The position numbers and the translations under genes were made by a program. This document shows positions 1 through 7,822 of a stretch of 56,266 bases of DNA, piece by piece. Position 1 is the first letter of the stretch. Each line of letters begins with the position of its first letter. Origin of the DNA: UBA940 sp031547885 (lineage in GTDB: Bacteria > Bacteroidota > Bacteroidia > Bacteroidales > Rikenellaceae). The notes under the pieces were generated by a model. The model saw nothing but the letters and a program-made list of their open reading frames with translations. It did no database searches and was not told where the DNA came from. The stretch lies in the NCBI GenBank assembly GCA_031547885.1, contig JAVBRO010000035.1:1-56266 (forward strand), read 5' to 3'.

Positions 1-1
1 C

Positions 2-106
2 GCTGAACTCAAAAAGTACATCGAGTACTATAACAACGACAGGATCAAAGCTAAACTAAAAGGAATGAGTCCCGTAAAATACAGAACTCATTCCTCGAAT
101 ATCTAA
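2..106 (+). CDS. IS3-family transposase, C-terminal fragment (cut by window edge)
   Basis: Reading frame 2 gives a 34-residue tail ending in YYNNDRIKAKLKGMSPVKYR plus eight residues and a TAA stop. The pattern YYN-x-x-RI-K-x-KLKGMSPVxYR is the standard C-terminus of the OrfB integrase of IS3/IS150-group elements. It follows the DDE catalytic core, which is outside the window. The gene continues to the left of base 1, so intactness cannot be judged. Confidence 0.8.
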   Translation, partial: AELKKYIEYYNNDRIKAKLKGMSPVKYRTHSSNI

Positions 107-116
107 ATATTAATCC

Positions 117-140
117 GTCTAACTTTTGGGGGGCAGATCA
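117..140. repeat. Terminal inverted repeat of the IS3-family element
   Basis: This is the outer end of the insertion sequence, with tip TGATC on the minus strand and a C6-AAAAGTTAGA inner part. A very similar pair of arms forms the 43-bp palindrome at 45940-45982. Confidence 0.7.
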
Positions 141-179
141 ATGAGAGGGTCCGCCTTTTTGTTTTTCCGGCCGGCCGTT

Positions 180-1379
180 TCACTCTGTCCGCCCTGGATA
201 TTGTTCCAAGGCTTTTCCGAGAACCTCGAGTGCCGCAGCTATATCCGTGCGGTTGAGCACATATGCTATACGGACCTCCTTGCTGCCCAGCGCGGGGGCG
301 GTGTAGAAACCCGACCCCGGAGCGAACATCACCGTCGCCCCGTTGTGGTTGAAGTCGCGCAAAAGCCATTCGCAGAAGCGGTCGCTGTCGTCTACCGGCA
401 GGCGGGCCATCGTGTAGAAAGCACCCCCGGGCATCGTGGCGTAAACCCCCGGTATCTTATTCAGCCCCTCGATCAGGAAGTTCCGCCGGGCCAGATATTC
501 GTCGTATATCTCCTTTATGTATGATTCCGGCGCGTCGACCGAAGCGGCCGCCACGAGCTGTCCGAGAAGAGGTGGGCTGAGGCGGGCCTGCGCCACTTTC
601 ATTGCGGATGCCCTTACGGCCTTGTTGCGCGTGACCATCGTGCCGATGCGGATGCCGCACTCTGAGTATCGTTTCGAGACAGAATCGACCATCACCACGT
701 TCTGTTCGATCCCTTCGAGCTGCATGGCCGAAACGTACGGCTCGTCCGAGTAGCAGAATTCGCGGTAGACCTCGTCGGAAATGAGGAAAAGATCATATTT
801 TTTCACAAGGTCGCGGATCGACTGCAGCTCCTCGCGGCTGTACATGTATCCGGTGGGGTTGTGGGGATTGCAGAGCAGTATGGCACGGGTGTAGGGGGTT
901 ATATACCGTTCGAATTTCGCAATGGGCGGAAGTGCGAAACCATCCTCTATGGATGTGGTGATCGGAACGACTTTCACGCCGGTCTGCTCGGCGAACGATA
1001 TGTAGTTGGCGTAACCCGGCTCGGTCATTATCACTTCGTCGCCCCTGTCGAGGCACGACAGCAGCGCGAGCGTGATGGCTTCGGAGCCGCCCGTGGTGAC
1101 GATTATCTCGCCGGGTCCGACGTCGATCCCGAAGCGGTGGTAGTATTCGGCGAATTTCTGCCTGACAGCCGGCAGTCCGTCGCTCGGACTGTATTCGAGT
1201 ATCGTGCGGTCGATGTTTTTCAGCGCGTCGAGCCCCACCTGCGGTGTCCGGATATCGGGCTGGCCGATATTCATATGGTATATTTTAATGCCGCGGGCTT
1301 TGGCCTCTTCGGCCAGCGGTGCGAGCTTGCGTATCGGCGAGGCCGGCAACTGTTCTCCTCTTTTTGAGATTACAGGCAT
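180..1379 (-). CDS. Pyridoxal-phosphate-dependent aminotransferase (class I, aspartate-aminotransferase type)
   Basis: The 399-residue protein is full length for a fold-type I aminotransferase. It shows NPHNPTG at 171-177, SDEVY with Asp202 contacting the cofactor nitrogen, and the Schiff-base lysine at about 236 in DSVSKRYSECGIRIG. The family moves an amino group between an amino acid (often aspartate or an aromatic one) and a 2-oxoacid in the cytoplasm. The exact substrate cannot be read from sequence. It is the last gene of a minus-strand run (manA, exported protein, this gene), 34 bp after the previous stop. The call to family is secure; aspartate versus aromatic specificity is open. Confidence 0.88.
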   Translation of the reverse strand: MPVISKRGEQLPASPIRKLAPLAEEAKARGIKIYHMNIGQPDIRTPQVGLDALKNIDRTILEYSPSDGLPAVRQKFAEYYHRFGIDVGPGEIIVTTGGSEAITLALLSCLDRGDEVIMTEPGYANYISFAEQTGVKVVPITTSIEDGFALPPIAKFERYITPYTRAILLCNPHNPTGYMYSREELQSIRDLVKKYDLFLISDEVYREFCYSDEPYVSAMQLEGIEQNVVMVDSVSKRYSECGIRIGTMVTRNKAVRASAMKVAQARLSPPLLGQLVAAASVDAPESYIKEIYDEYLARRNFLIEGLNKIPGVYATMPGGAFYTMARLPVDDSDRFCEWLLRDFNHNGATVMFAPGSGFYTAPALGSKEVRIAYVLNRTDIAAALEVLGKALEQYPGRTE

Positions 1380-1413
1380 AGGGTATATGATTTTTCTAAA
1401 TTTATACGAAAGA

Positions 1414-2646
1414 TTAATAAATATCTTCTATTTCCAAATCCGTCAGCTCTATCAGTCGGCTGCATACTTCGCTGATCGTACCGCCGCCCCACCGGTCCAC
1501 CACATGGTATTTATCCCGGGTTTTCCCTTCAAGGATCCATTGGGAGCCGTCGAAGCCCGAAAGTCCTTCATCAAGTGCGGCCAATTGCCAGAACTTTATC
1601 CGGTTTATCTTACCCTCAAAATCATCCCAGTCGTCAATCGTCAACTTTTTCTCCTTGTCTTCTATGATCTCCCCGGGTTCATACCCGCCGGCCCCATCCG
1701 AAACCTTCCAATAGACTCTGACCTCTCCGCCATTATTCTCCAAACCTATGACGACCGGGTTATGAAAAGTTCTGAGATACGTGAATCTGTAAATACGTTC
1801 CGGCATGGAGTCCGTCAATGCAGGCTCATCGAGGGCATTCAAATGTCTGCCATACCAGTTAAGGTGAAAAATAGCTGACTCCACCCCGCGGAACTCCTGC
1901 TTGTCTCCCGACACATGATCGATCACGTTTATATAATAATCCGTTTCCCAACCGTCAGGCACTTTCATAAATGCGGAAAGAGGGAAATAAGAGGTTTGGA
2001 TCATGTAATTCCCGTATAGTTTTTTCTTCCCGGCGTCTCCTGAATAATTGGCCAGCTGAAGCAGAGGAAATTTTAAAACCTCTTTCCAGGCATCATCGCC
2101 ATGCCGATAAACCGTTTCGAAATACCGGGCCGCATTAGCCGCGTAAGAATCCTTATTAGCTTTGCTACCGTTTTTATTGTGCTCCCTGACAAAAAGATGA
2201 TAATACAGCTTGCCCGACTGATAATTCACCCTTTTCCCCAGAGAATCTACCTTAAGGGCTTCTTTCAGATTGTTCAGCCGCTGCGTGTATGTCGGGCCTT
2301 CATAATTTTCATACTTTTCCCTTATCAGATACGGCTCGACTTCATCCGGATTGTTCTCGATCAGCCAGTTAAAAAACGCCGGGATGGAGTCTTTCTGCCT
2401 CATCTCCCGAAATGAACTCAGCAGATAGAAAATAGCGACATTGTTATATTTATCGATAGACAACAGCCTGTAAGCCTTATCATGCTTGACTCCATAATGC
2501 TCTTCCCCCGATTTGTAAGACCTCAACGACGCTTCGAGTTCCTCTATCTCGTTGTTCTGGGCAAAAACATTCATGGAAACAAGCGTAAGAAATAATGTAA
2601 AAACACCTCCTACAACCCATCTTACCATATGGTTTTTGCCTTTCAT
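1414..2646 (-). CDS. Exported protein of unknown function
   Basis: This 410-residue protein starts at MKGKNHMVRW. A longer frame upstream only overlaps manA, so I rejected that start. Residues 8-30 form a Sec signal peptide ending in VFAQ. The rest has no motif I recognise. The first half has many alternating aromatic and charged helical stretches that could be TPR-like. The second half looks like a beta-rich domain. It begins 14 bp after the manA stop and precedes the aminotransferase, so the three may be co-transcribed. The gene is visibly more A+T-rich than its neighbours, as are the other lone exported genes in this window. It is probably periplasmic. Confidence 0.7.
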   Translation of the reverse strand: MKGKNHMVRWVVGGVFTLFLTLVSMNVFAQNNEIEELEASLRSYKSGEEHYGVKHDKAYRLLSIDKYNNVAIFYLLSSFREMRQKDSIPAFFNWLIENNPDEVEPYLIREKYENYEGPTYTQRLNNLKEALKVDSLGKRVNYQSGKLYYHLFVREHNKNGSKANKDSYAANAARYFETVYRHGDDAWKEVLKFPLLQLANYSGDAGKKKLYGNYMIQTSYFPLSAFMKVPDGWETDYYINVIDHVSGDKQEFRGVESAIFHLNWYGRHLNALDEPALTDSMPERIYRFTYLRTFHNPVVIGLENNGGEVRVYWKVSDGAGGYEPGEIIEDKEKKLTIDDWDDFEGKINRIKFWQLAALDEGLSGFDGSQWILEGKTRDKYHVVDRWGGGTISEVCSRLIELTDLEIEDIY

Positions 2647-2660
2647 AATACCTGTCCGGT

Positions 2661-3632
2661 TTACATGTATGTTTCGAGCAGCTGCCCGCGGCCTTCCAGC
2701 ACCACGTTGTCTTGGTCGGCGGGGATCAGCACGATATCGTCTTTCGCGAGTTTCATCACACCGCCCGGGGCCGTGAGAGTCAGTTCGCCGCCGGTGCATA
2801 TATATATGGTGAACGAATCGCGGCTTTCTAGCTGGCGTTCCATGCTCCCGTCCACGTCCAACTGGTTGGTGGTGAAGTAGGGACATTCGACAAGCAGCGC
2901 GGCCGCACCCACGGGCGGATGCTGCGTCACGTTGCGCACCGGAGCCTTGAAATCTATAGCATCCAGGGCCAGTTCTGTGTGCAGTTCGCGCGGATTGCCA
3001 TCCTTGTCGGTGCGGTTCCAGTCGAAAACGCGGTAGGTGACGTCCGAGGTCTGCTGGATCTCGGCGACCAGGATGCCCTTGCCGATTGCGTGCACCGTAC
3101 CGGCGGGAATGAAATATGTGTCGCCCGGTTTTACCGGTATCGCATTCAGCAACTCACCCACGGTTCCGTTTTCCACGGCTCCGATGTATTGCTCCTTCGT
3201 AACGCCGTTTTTGAGGCCGATCATAAGAGCCGCCCCCGGTTCGCAGTCGAGGATATACCACATTTCGGTCTTGCCGTATGCGTTGTGCCGCTTGGCCGAA
3301 AGTTCGTCATTCGGGTGTACCTGCACCGAAAGCTTATCCTGCGCATCGATATATTTTATCAGCAGGGGAAATTCCTCTCCGAAACGCTGGAAAACCTTGT
3401 CGCCGACCAGATCGCCCATATATACCTCGACGGCCTCCTGCAGGTTGTTGCCCTTGAGGAATCCGTTTGCGATGACCGAAACATCGCCCCCGACGCCCGA
3501 CACCTCCCAGCTTTCGCCTATAATGAGATCTTTGTCGGCTTTCTGTTTGGGGGTTCCGCGTTTTTCGGCGAGGGCGCGTCCGCCCCAGATGCGTTCCTTG
3601 AGGAGCGGCCTGAACTGAATGGGGTAAAGCAT
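2661..3632 (-). CDS. manA: Mannose-6-phosphate isomerase, class I
   Basis: The 323-residue cupin-fold enzyme interconverts fructose-6-phosphate and mannose-6-phosphate, feeding GDP-mannose and surface polysaccharides or mannose use. N-terminal PIQFRPLLKERIWGG, the zinc-site segment KLSVQVHPND, then KTEMWYIL and YFIPAGTVHAIG are the class I hallmarks. I chose the ATG giving MLYPIQF at 3632 over the upstream TTG. A TATCTTTG promoter box (minus strand, 3657-3664) lies 25 bp upstream and would otherwise fall inside the gene. It is the first gene of a three-gene minus-strand run and is divergent from yihY. Confidence 0.92.
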   Translation of the reverse strand: MLYPIQFRPLLKERIWGGRALAEKRGTPKQKADKDLIIGESWEVSGVGGDVSVIANGFLKGNNLQEAVEVYMGDLVGDKVFQRFGEEFPLLIKYIDAQDKLSVQVHPNDELSAKRHNAYGKTEMWYILDCEPGAALMIGLKNGVTKEQYIGAVENGTVGELLNAIPVKPGDTYFIPAGTVHAIGKGILVAEIQQTSDVTYRVFDWNRTDKDGNPRELHTELALDAIDFKAPVRNVTQHPPVGAAALLVECPYFTTNQLDVDGSMERQLESRDSFTIYICTGGELTLTAPGGVMKLAKDDIVLIPADQDNVVLEGRGQLLETYM

Positions 3633-3656
3633 ATTTTTATGATTATCTTTAAGAAA

Positions 3657-3664
3657 CAAAGATA
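3657..3664 (-). promoter_or_regulatory. Bacteroidota -7 box for manA
   Basis: The minus strand reads TATCTTTG (TAnnTTTG) 25 bp before the chosen manA start. Confidence 0.55.
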
Positions 3665-3670
3665 ATCATC

Positions 3671-3694
3671 AATTACGAATTACGAATTACGAAT
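3671..3694. repeat. Heptamer array (AATTACG)n, three units and a partial one
   Basis: The perfect 7-bp tandem AATTACG occupies the short divergent gap between manA and yihY. It would lie near the -33 region of either promoter. Other arrays of the same unit occur at 15481, 16401, 30417, 43259 and 51513. Confidence 0.85.
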
Positions 3695-3708
3695 CGCATG
3701 GAAATTGT

Positions 3709-3716
3709 TATATTTG
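3709..3716 (+). promoter_or_regulatory. Bacteroidota -7 box for the yihY-dufs-kdsC run
   Basis: TATATTTG (TAnnTTTG) lies 17 bp before the yihY ATG, implying a very short leader. Confidence 0.55.
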
Positions 3717-3732
3717 CGGGTAAACTGACTTT

Positions 3733-5037
3733 ATGCTCAAAAAGATCATAGATTTCATAAAGCACGGCGTCTGGCAGACCAGCGAAAAGGATTATTCGGG
3801 CAAACGGACGTGGTGGCTCGTCAGACAGATGCGTGTGGTGCTCTTCACGGCCAGGGGAGTCAACCGCCACGACACCGCGGTGCGTTCGGCGGCGCTGTCG
3901 TTCTACACGGTGATGTCGCTGGTACCGGTGCTGGCGATGGTTTTCGCCATCTTCAAGGGATTCGGAATGGAAGAGTCGTTCAACAGGTACCTCTACGAAC
4001 TTTTTCCGAAATACACCGAAATAGTCGACCAGATCGTCATTTTCATCAAGAACCTGCTGGAAAGGACAAAAGGCGGCGTGATGGCGGTGAGTGCCTTCTT
4101 CGTACTGGTGTGGGCCGTCATCAAGGTCTTCGGCAACATCGAGAGCGCATTCAACAACATCTGGGAAGTACAGCGTTCGCGTTCGTTCTCGCGCCGTTTC
4201 ACAGGCTACATGGCCATAATCATCCTCGCCCCCATCCTGCTGCTGGCGGCAAACAGCCTATACATCGGTATCCGCAGCAAGGTGGAACTCTTCACAGGGG
4301 GAGTGATAGCCGAAATCCTGTTCGGCATCGCCGCGGCGGCCATCATAATCCTGATGTTCTCGCTGATCTACATGGTGATACCCAACACGCCCGTCAAATA
4401 TAAGAACGCCCTGAAGTCCGGGACGGTCGCGGGGATCGGCTTCATGATATTCCAGATCGCATACGTCTGGATACAGGGCAACCTGAGCTCCTACAACGCC
4501 ATTTACGGTACGTTCGCCGCCATACCGCTCTTCCTGCTGTGGCTGCAGACCAGTTGGCAGATACTGCTTTTCGGCGGCGAGCTGTCATTCGCGATGCAGA
4601 ACATACGCGACTTCGAGGCCGAACGCCAGTCGCAGGACGTCAGCTACGACAACCGCTGCAAGATCATGATCGCCGTGATGGTCATAACCATCCGCAACTT
4701 CATCGACGGCAGGACTCTCTCCACACCCGAAAAGGTGGCAGAAGAGATCGGGGTGCCGGTCCGCACTGTGCGCGACGTAGCCTACGAACTCGAAAGGGAC
4801 GGACTGCTGCTCTTCGTGCGCGACGAAAAGGCCGACAAGATCGACACGATGGCGCCCGCCCGCGACCCGCACACGATGCACTTCTACGACGTGATAAACT
4901 GCGTGACGGCGCACGGCAGCGAGATGCCCGGCCTTATGGAAACACCCCTGATGAGGCGGATCGACAGCACCTACGAAAAAGTCAAGGGCGATGTGAAAAA
5001 TTCCGACGACAATATACTCCTGACAGATTTAATATGA
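3733..5037 (+). CDS. YihY/UPF0761 (BrkB-like) inner-membrane protein with C-terminal winged-helix-like tail
   Basis: The 434-residue protein matches the YihY/virulence-factor BrkB family, once called RNase BN by mistake. It has AALSFYTVMSLVPVLAMVFAIF near residue 55 and about six hydrophobic segments up to residue 285, including GTFAAIPLFLLWLQTSW. The family's transport role is not settled. About 140 residues follow the last membrane segment. They contain STPEKVAEEIGVPVRTVRDV, which looks like a small helix-turn-helix domain and is typical of the long Bacteroidota form. The stop codon overlaps the next ATG (ATGA), so the two are translationally coupled. Confidence 0.85.
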   Translation: MLKKIIDFIKHGVWQTSEKDYSGKRTWWLVRQMRVVLFTARGVNRHDTAVRSAALSFYTVMSLVPVLAMVFAIFKGFGMEESFNRYLYELFPKYTEIVDQIVIFIKNLLERTKGGVMAVSAFFVLVWAVIKVFGNIESAFNNIWEVQRSRSFSRRFTGYMAIIILAPILLLAANSLYIGIRSKVELFTGGVIAEILFGIAAAAIIILMFSLIYMVIPNTPVKYKNALKSGTVAGIGFMIFQIAYVWIQGNLSSYNAIYGTFAAIPLFLLWLQTSWQILLFGGELSFAMQNIRDFEAERQSQDVSYDNRCKIMIAVMVITIRNFIDGRTLSTPEKVAEEIGVPVRTVRDVAYELERDGLLLFVRDEKADKIDTMAPARDPHTMHFYDVINCVTAHGSEMPGLMETPLMRRIDSTYEKVKGDVKNSDDNILLTDLI

Positions 5038-5819
5038 TTCGTGCGGTAATTATTGGCAGCGGTAGCGTAGCCGAGGGGCTTTCGAGGGAAATCGCTGAGA
5101 CGGATGGACTTGACCTTGTGCAGGTGTGGGCGCGGAACCCCGAACGCGGCCCGTGGCTCGCATCGGAAACCGGCGCTCGGTGGACGAACGATCCGAAGGA
5201 ACTCGTCCATGCCGACCTTTATATTCTAGCCGTGAGCGACGGGGCCGTTGCGCAGGTTTCGTCGGAGATGCCCTTCCCGGCCGGAGCCGTAGTCGCGCAC
5301 ACTGCCGGATGCGTCTCGATGAAAGATATTTCACCCCGGATCGCCGATCGCGCCGTGCTGTACCCCCTGCAGTCGTTCACAAAAGGACGCCGGATAGCGG
5401 ATTTCCGCCGGACGCCGTTCTTCGTCGAGGGCGAAACTCCGCACGCGCTGGAAACAGTCCGCAGGGCGGCCGAAGCGCTGTCGGACAACGTCATAGAGAT
5501 GGACTCCGCACGCAGGGCCCACATACACATGGCCGGTTCGTTCGCCAACAATTTCCCGAACGCCATGTTCTCGATAGCCGAGCAGATCGCCGCCGACGCA
5601 GGGGCGCCGTTCGACTACGTGAGACCGATAATCGCCGAGACAGTTGCCAAAGCGATGTCCATGCCATCGCCCCGCCTCGCCCAGACCGGACCGGCGCAAA
5701 GGGGCGACAAAGGCATCCAGGAAAAACACCTCGCCATCCTGCGCGCCGAACATCCCGAATACGTTGAATTATACGAAAATATAAGTGATATCATATGGAG
5801 AATTTTAAAGAAAAATTAG
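5034..5819 (+). CDS. DUF2520 protein with N-terminal Rossmann NAD(P)-binding domain
   Basis: This 261-residue protein starts at MIRAVIIGSGSVAEGL, whose GSGSVA glycine pattern marks a Rossmann dinucleotide fold. The middle (HTAGCVS, then YPLQSFTKGR) and the all-helical C-terminal half with AGSFANNFPNAMF match the Rossmann-like/DUF2520 pair. This pair resembles short 6-phosphogluconate- or ketopantoate-type dehydrogenases. The substrate is unknown. Its ATG overlaps the yihY stop by 4 bases, and its own end overlaps kdsC by 25 bases. Its gene order beside kdsC suggests a link to envelope metabolism, but that is inference. Confidence 0.82.
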   Translation: MIRAVIIGSGSVAEGLSREIAETDGLDLVQVWARNPERGPWLASETGARWTNDPKELVHADLYILAVSDGAVAQVSSEMPFPAGAVVAHTAGCVSMKDISPRIADRAVLYPLQSFTKGRRIADFRRTPFFVEGETPHALETVRRAAEALSDNVIEMDSARRAHIHMAGSFANNFPNAMFSIAEQIAADAGAPFDYVRPIIAETVAKAMSMPSPRLAQTGPAQRGDKGIQEKHLAILRAEHPEYVELYENISDIIWRILKKN

Positions 5820-6322
5820 CGCGGGTCCGGGCCTTCGTCTTCGATGTCGACGGAGTCTTCACCGAGGGCGGCATCACCCTGCTGCCCGACGGCGATTTCC
5901 TGCGCACATACAACGCCAAGGACGGCTACGCATTCTCGTACGCCGTATCCGAGGGCTACAAACTGTTCATCATCTCGGGCGGGCGCGGCGACATTATGCG
6001 CAAACGCTTCGAAAGGCTGAAGGCCACAGCGATCCACACCAACGTCGCCGACAAGACCGCCGTGCTGCGCGAGATCGCCGAAGAGTACGGACTCGACCTC
6101 GCCGACACGATATACATGGGCGACGACATTCCCGACCTCGACGTGATGCGCATGGTCGGCATACCCGTCTGTCCCGCCGACGCCTGCAGTGAAGTGATCG
6201 AAGCCTCGGTTTACGTCTCCCAATACGTTGGCGGCCGCGGCTGCGTGCGCGACATCATCGAACAGGTACTCCGTGCACAGGATAAATGGCTCCGTCACAC
6301 AATCGGAATGCATACCATTTGA
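5795..6322 (+). CDS. kdsC: 3-deoxy-D-manno-octulosonate-8-phosphate phosphatase (KdsC-type HAD hydrolase)
   Basis: The 175-residue protein is the usual length for KdsC. It removes phosphate from Kdo-8-P, giving Kdo for the lipid A core. HAD motif I is VFDVDGVFTEG, with Asp17 and Asp19. ISGGRG gives motif II, the lysine in VADKTAVL motif III, and GDDIPDLD motif IV. It lacks a cap domain, as expected for the C0 tetrameric subfamily. The start lies 25 bp inside the DUF2520 gene. waaA, which attaches Kdo, is at 20617-21846 in the same window. The R1 repeat terminal hairpin follows the stop codon and may act as its terminator. Confidence 0.9.
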   Translation: MENFKEKLARVRAFVFDVDGVFTEGGITLLPDGDFLRTYNAKDGYAFSYAVSEGYKLFIISGGRGDIMRKRFERLKATAIHTNVADKTAVLREIAEEYGLDLADTIYMGDDIPDLDVMRMVGIPVCPADACSEVIEASVYVSQYVGGRGCVRDIIEQVLRAQDKWLRHTIGMHTI

Positions 6323-6333
6323 TTTTTTCTTTT

Positions 6334-6670
6334 TTCAACCTTTTAAAAAAGGTTGAACCAAAAATTTTTAGAGATACTGCGTATCTCACTATTATTACTG
6401 TTGTGAGGTTTTGAATATGGCGGTTGGTTATTCGGATTTGGCGGGTTGCACGCAGTGCAACATTATTTTGAAAAATCTGACTCTGAAAATTTATTTTCAA
6501 GATCAGATTGTTTCAAAATAAGATGCCAGGCTTCGCCTGCCGCCAAAACCCGAATAACAGGCAAACCACAAACCCGTTATTAAAACGTAAAATCACTTCA
6601 GGCGTTGTAAAATAAACCGCCGCGGCCGTTGCCGCAATCTTTTGGTTACTTTTGGATTTGCAAAAGTAAC
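6334..6670 (-). repeat. R1 modular hairpin element, copy A
   Basis: This fills the 363-bp gap between kdsC and the DUF4435 gene; no gene is seen in it. Read on the minus strand it runs in order through these parts. First is a 10-bp stem GTTACTTTTG/CAAAAGTAAC with loop CAAATC (6645-6670), then a GCGGC/GCCGC hairpin and a spacer. Next is a 132-bp core (6427-6558) bounded by GTTATTCGG/CCGAATAAC, then GAGATAC-GCA-GTATCTC (6371-6387). Last is a CAACCTTTT/AAAAGGTTG hairpin (6336-6355) next to the kdsC stop. The same modules in the same order make copies B and C, with many paired changes in the stems. Confidence 0.85.
6336..6355 (+). terminator. Probable terminator after kdsC (R1 terminal hairpin)
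   Basis: The palindrome CAACCTTTTAAAAAAGGTTG begins 13 bp after the kdsC stop, with T-runs on its left and A/T-rich sequence on its right. It is the outer hairpin of R1 copy A, and the equivalent hairpin follows a stop codon in all four copies. Confidence 0.55.
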
Positions 6671-6685
6671 GATGAATAAAAGGGA

Positions 6686-7693
6686 ATGAAAGAGAAGAAG
6701 CCGCCGAAGAAGTACCGCAACCGGGTGTATGAAGCGCTGCCGTCGAGACTGCCTTTGAGAGAGGGCAAAACTCTCGTGGAAGTGTACGTCGAGGGATATG
6801 ACGATGTGGCTTTCTGGCGCGGGATATTCAACGACTTCGAGTCGGACCGCGTCACTTTCGAGATAGCCGTGCCGCCGCGTCCCGACCTGGCGAAGGGCAA
6901 GAGGGTGGTGATGGATATGATCGGCGAGAGTTCGCCGGTGAAGCTTCTCTGCGTAGACAGCGACTTCGACTACCTTTTCAACGGCTACACGGGGCAATCG
7001 AGGCGGGTGATGGAGTCGCCCTACCTTTTCCACACCTACACCTACGCGACCGAAAATTACCTCTGCTTCGCCCCGACCCTGCACACGATCTGCACCAAGG
7101 CCACCAAGAACGACACTCAGATATTCGATTTCGAGGCTTTTCTTGAGGCCTATTCGCGCATAATTTACCCGGTTTTCCTGTGGTACGCCTACTCGGCACG
7201 GCTGGGCGACGAGCATCTTTTCACGCTGCTGGAGTTCAAGAACACCGTGAAACTCAACTATCTGGAAGTGGAGGACGGTGGCGAGGGGACTCTGCACTGG
7301 CTTTCGGGGAACGTCAACCGCAAACTGCACACCCTCGAAACGAACCATGCCGAATGGAAAGGCGCGGTGCACGATTTTGCAATGCTGGCGCAGAAACTCG
7401 ACCTCAACCCCGGCAACACCTACCTTTTCATGCATGGCCACACGCTGCTGGACAACGTTGTGATACCGATGCTTAGCGCCGTGTGCGACAAGTTGAAACT
7501 ATTGGCTAACAACCACATATCGACCTCGGCGCAGAAAGGAACGGCCCTCAACAACGAGATCAGCAATTACCGCAACGCCCTGCTGAACGTGCGCGACACG
7601 CTGACCTACAACGAGGATTACAAGGGGTGTTTCCTCTACCGCCGCCTGCACGGCGATATCCGGGCGATGCTGGAAAAGAACGGGCTGATCTGA
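6686..7693 (+). CDS. DUF4435 (TOPRIM-like) domain protein
   Basis: The 335-residue protein carries VEVYVEGYDDVAFWRGIF at residues 31-48 and LLCVDSDFDYL near residue 92. This spaced E-G-x-D and D-x-D-x-D pattern is that of the TOPRIM-like DUF4435 fold. ATENYLCF and MHGHTLLDNVV further on are also typical of DUF4435. In the PARIS anti-phage system and related two-gene systems a DUF4435 protein (AriB) works with an AAA/ABC-type ATPase. Here no ATPase partner is adjacent, so a defence role is not supported by context. It follows R1 copy A by 15 bp. Nuclease activity is possible but unproven. Confidence 0.72.
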   Translation: MKEKKPPKKYRNRVYEALPSRLPLREGKTLVEVYVEGYDDVAFWRGIFNDFESDRVTFEIAVPPRPDLAKGKRVVMDMIGESSPVKLLCVDSDFDYLFNGYTGQSRRVMESPYLFHTYTYATENYLCFAPTLHTICTKATKNDTQIFDFEAFLEAYSRIIYPVFLWYAYSARLGDEHLFTLLEFKNTVKLNYLEVEDGGEGTLHWLSGNVNRKLHTLETNHAEWKGAVHDFAMLAQKLDLNPGNTYLFMHGHTLLDNVVIPMLSAVCDKLKLLANNHISTSAQKGTALNNEISNYRNALLNVRDTLTYNEDYKGCFLYRRLHGDIRAMLEKNGLI

Positions 7694-7696
7694 TTG

Positions 7697-7786
7697 TAAT
7701 GATCAATGGTTAGTGGTCAATGATTAATAAAAAAGGGTAATGATGCCAAAAATAATTAACCATTGACCATTTATCATTAACCATTA
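7697..7786. repeat. Inverted pair of 7-bp-periodic repeats (AATGATC/AATGGTT words)
   Basis: The arm at 7697-7728 has words such as AATGATC, AATGGTT, AGTGGTC and AATGATT in 7-bp steps. The arm at 7754-7786 is its imperfect reverse complement (ATTAACC ATTGACC ATTTATC). They sit between the DUF4435 gene stop and the terminator. A related pair lies at 53373-53431. Confidence 0.75.
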
Positions 7787-7794
7787 AACAAAAA

Positions 7795-7816
7795 ACAGCG
7801 GAAAAATTTCCGCTGT
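7795..7816. terminator. Bidirectional terminator between DUF4435 gene and htpX
   Basis: A perfect stem ACAGCGGAAA/TTTCCGCTGT has an A-run on one side and T6 on the other. It sits between convergent stop codons. Confidence 0.85.
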
Positions 7817-7822
7817 TTTTTG

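Larger units (their letters stand above)
1..140 (+). mobile_element. Right end of an IS3-family insertion sequence (partial)
   Basis: The first 106 bases encode the C-terminal tail of an IS3-type transposase. They are followed by a terminal inverted repeat at 117-140. Read outward-in on the minus strand, the end begins TGATCTGCCCCCCAAAAG, the usual form of IS150-group tips (TGA followed by a C-run and AAAAGTT). The left end and most of the transposase lie outside the window. The flanking duplication cannot be checked because only one end is present. Confidence 0.8.

Noticed and set aside
2647..2886. Extended N-terminus of the exported protein at 1414
   Set aside because: It overlaps manA in another frame and would bury the signal peptide 80 residues from the start.
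3671..3694. Short tandem repeats as possible CRISPR arrays
   Set aside because: Units are 7 bp with no spacers, and no cas genes are present.
4539..5033. Longer start for the DUF2520 gene inside yihY
   Set aside because: The extra 165 codons lie wholly in another frame of yihY. The Rossmann glycine motif follows directly after the ATG at 5034.
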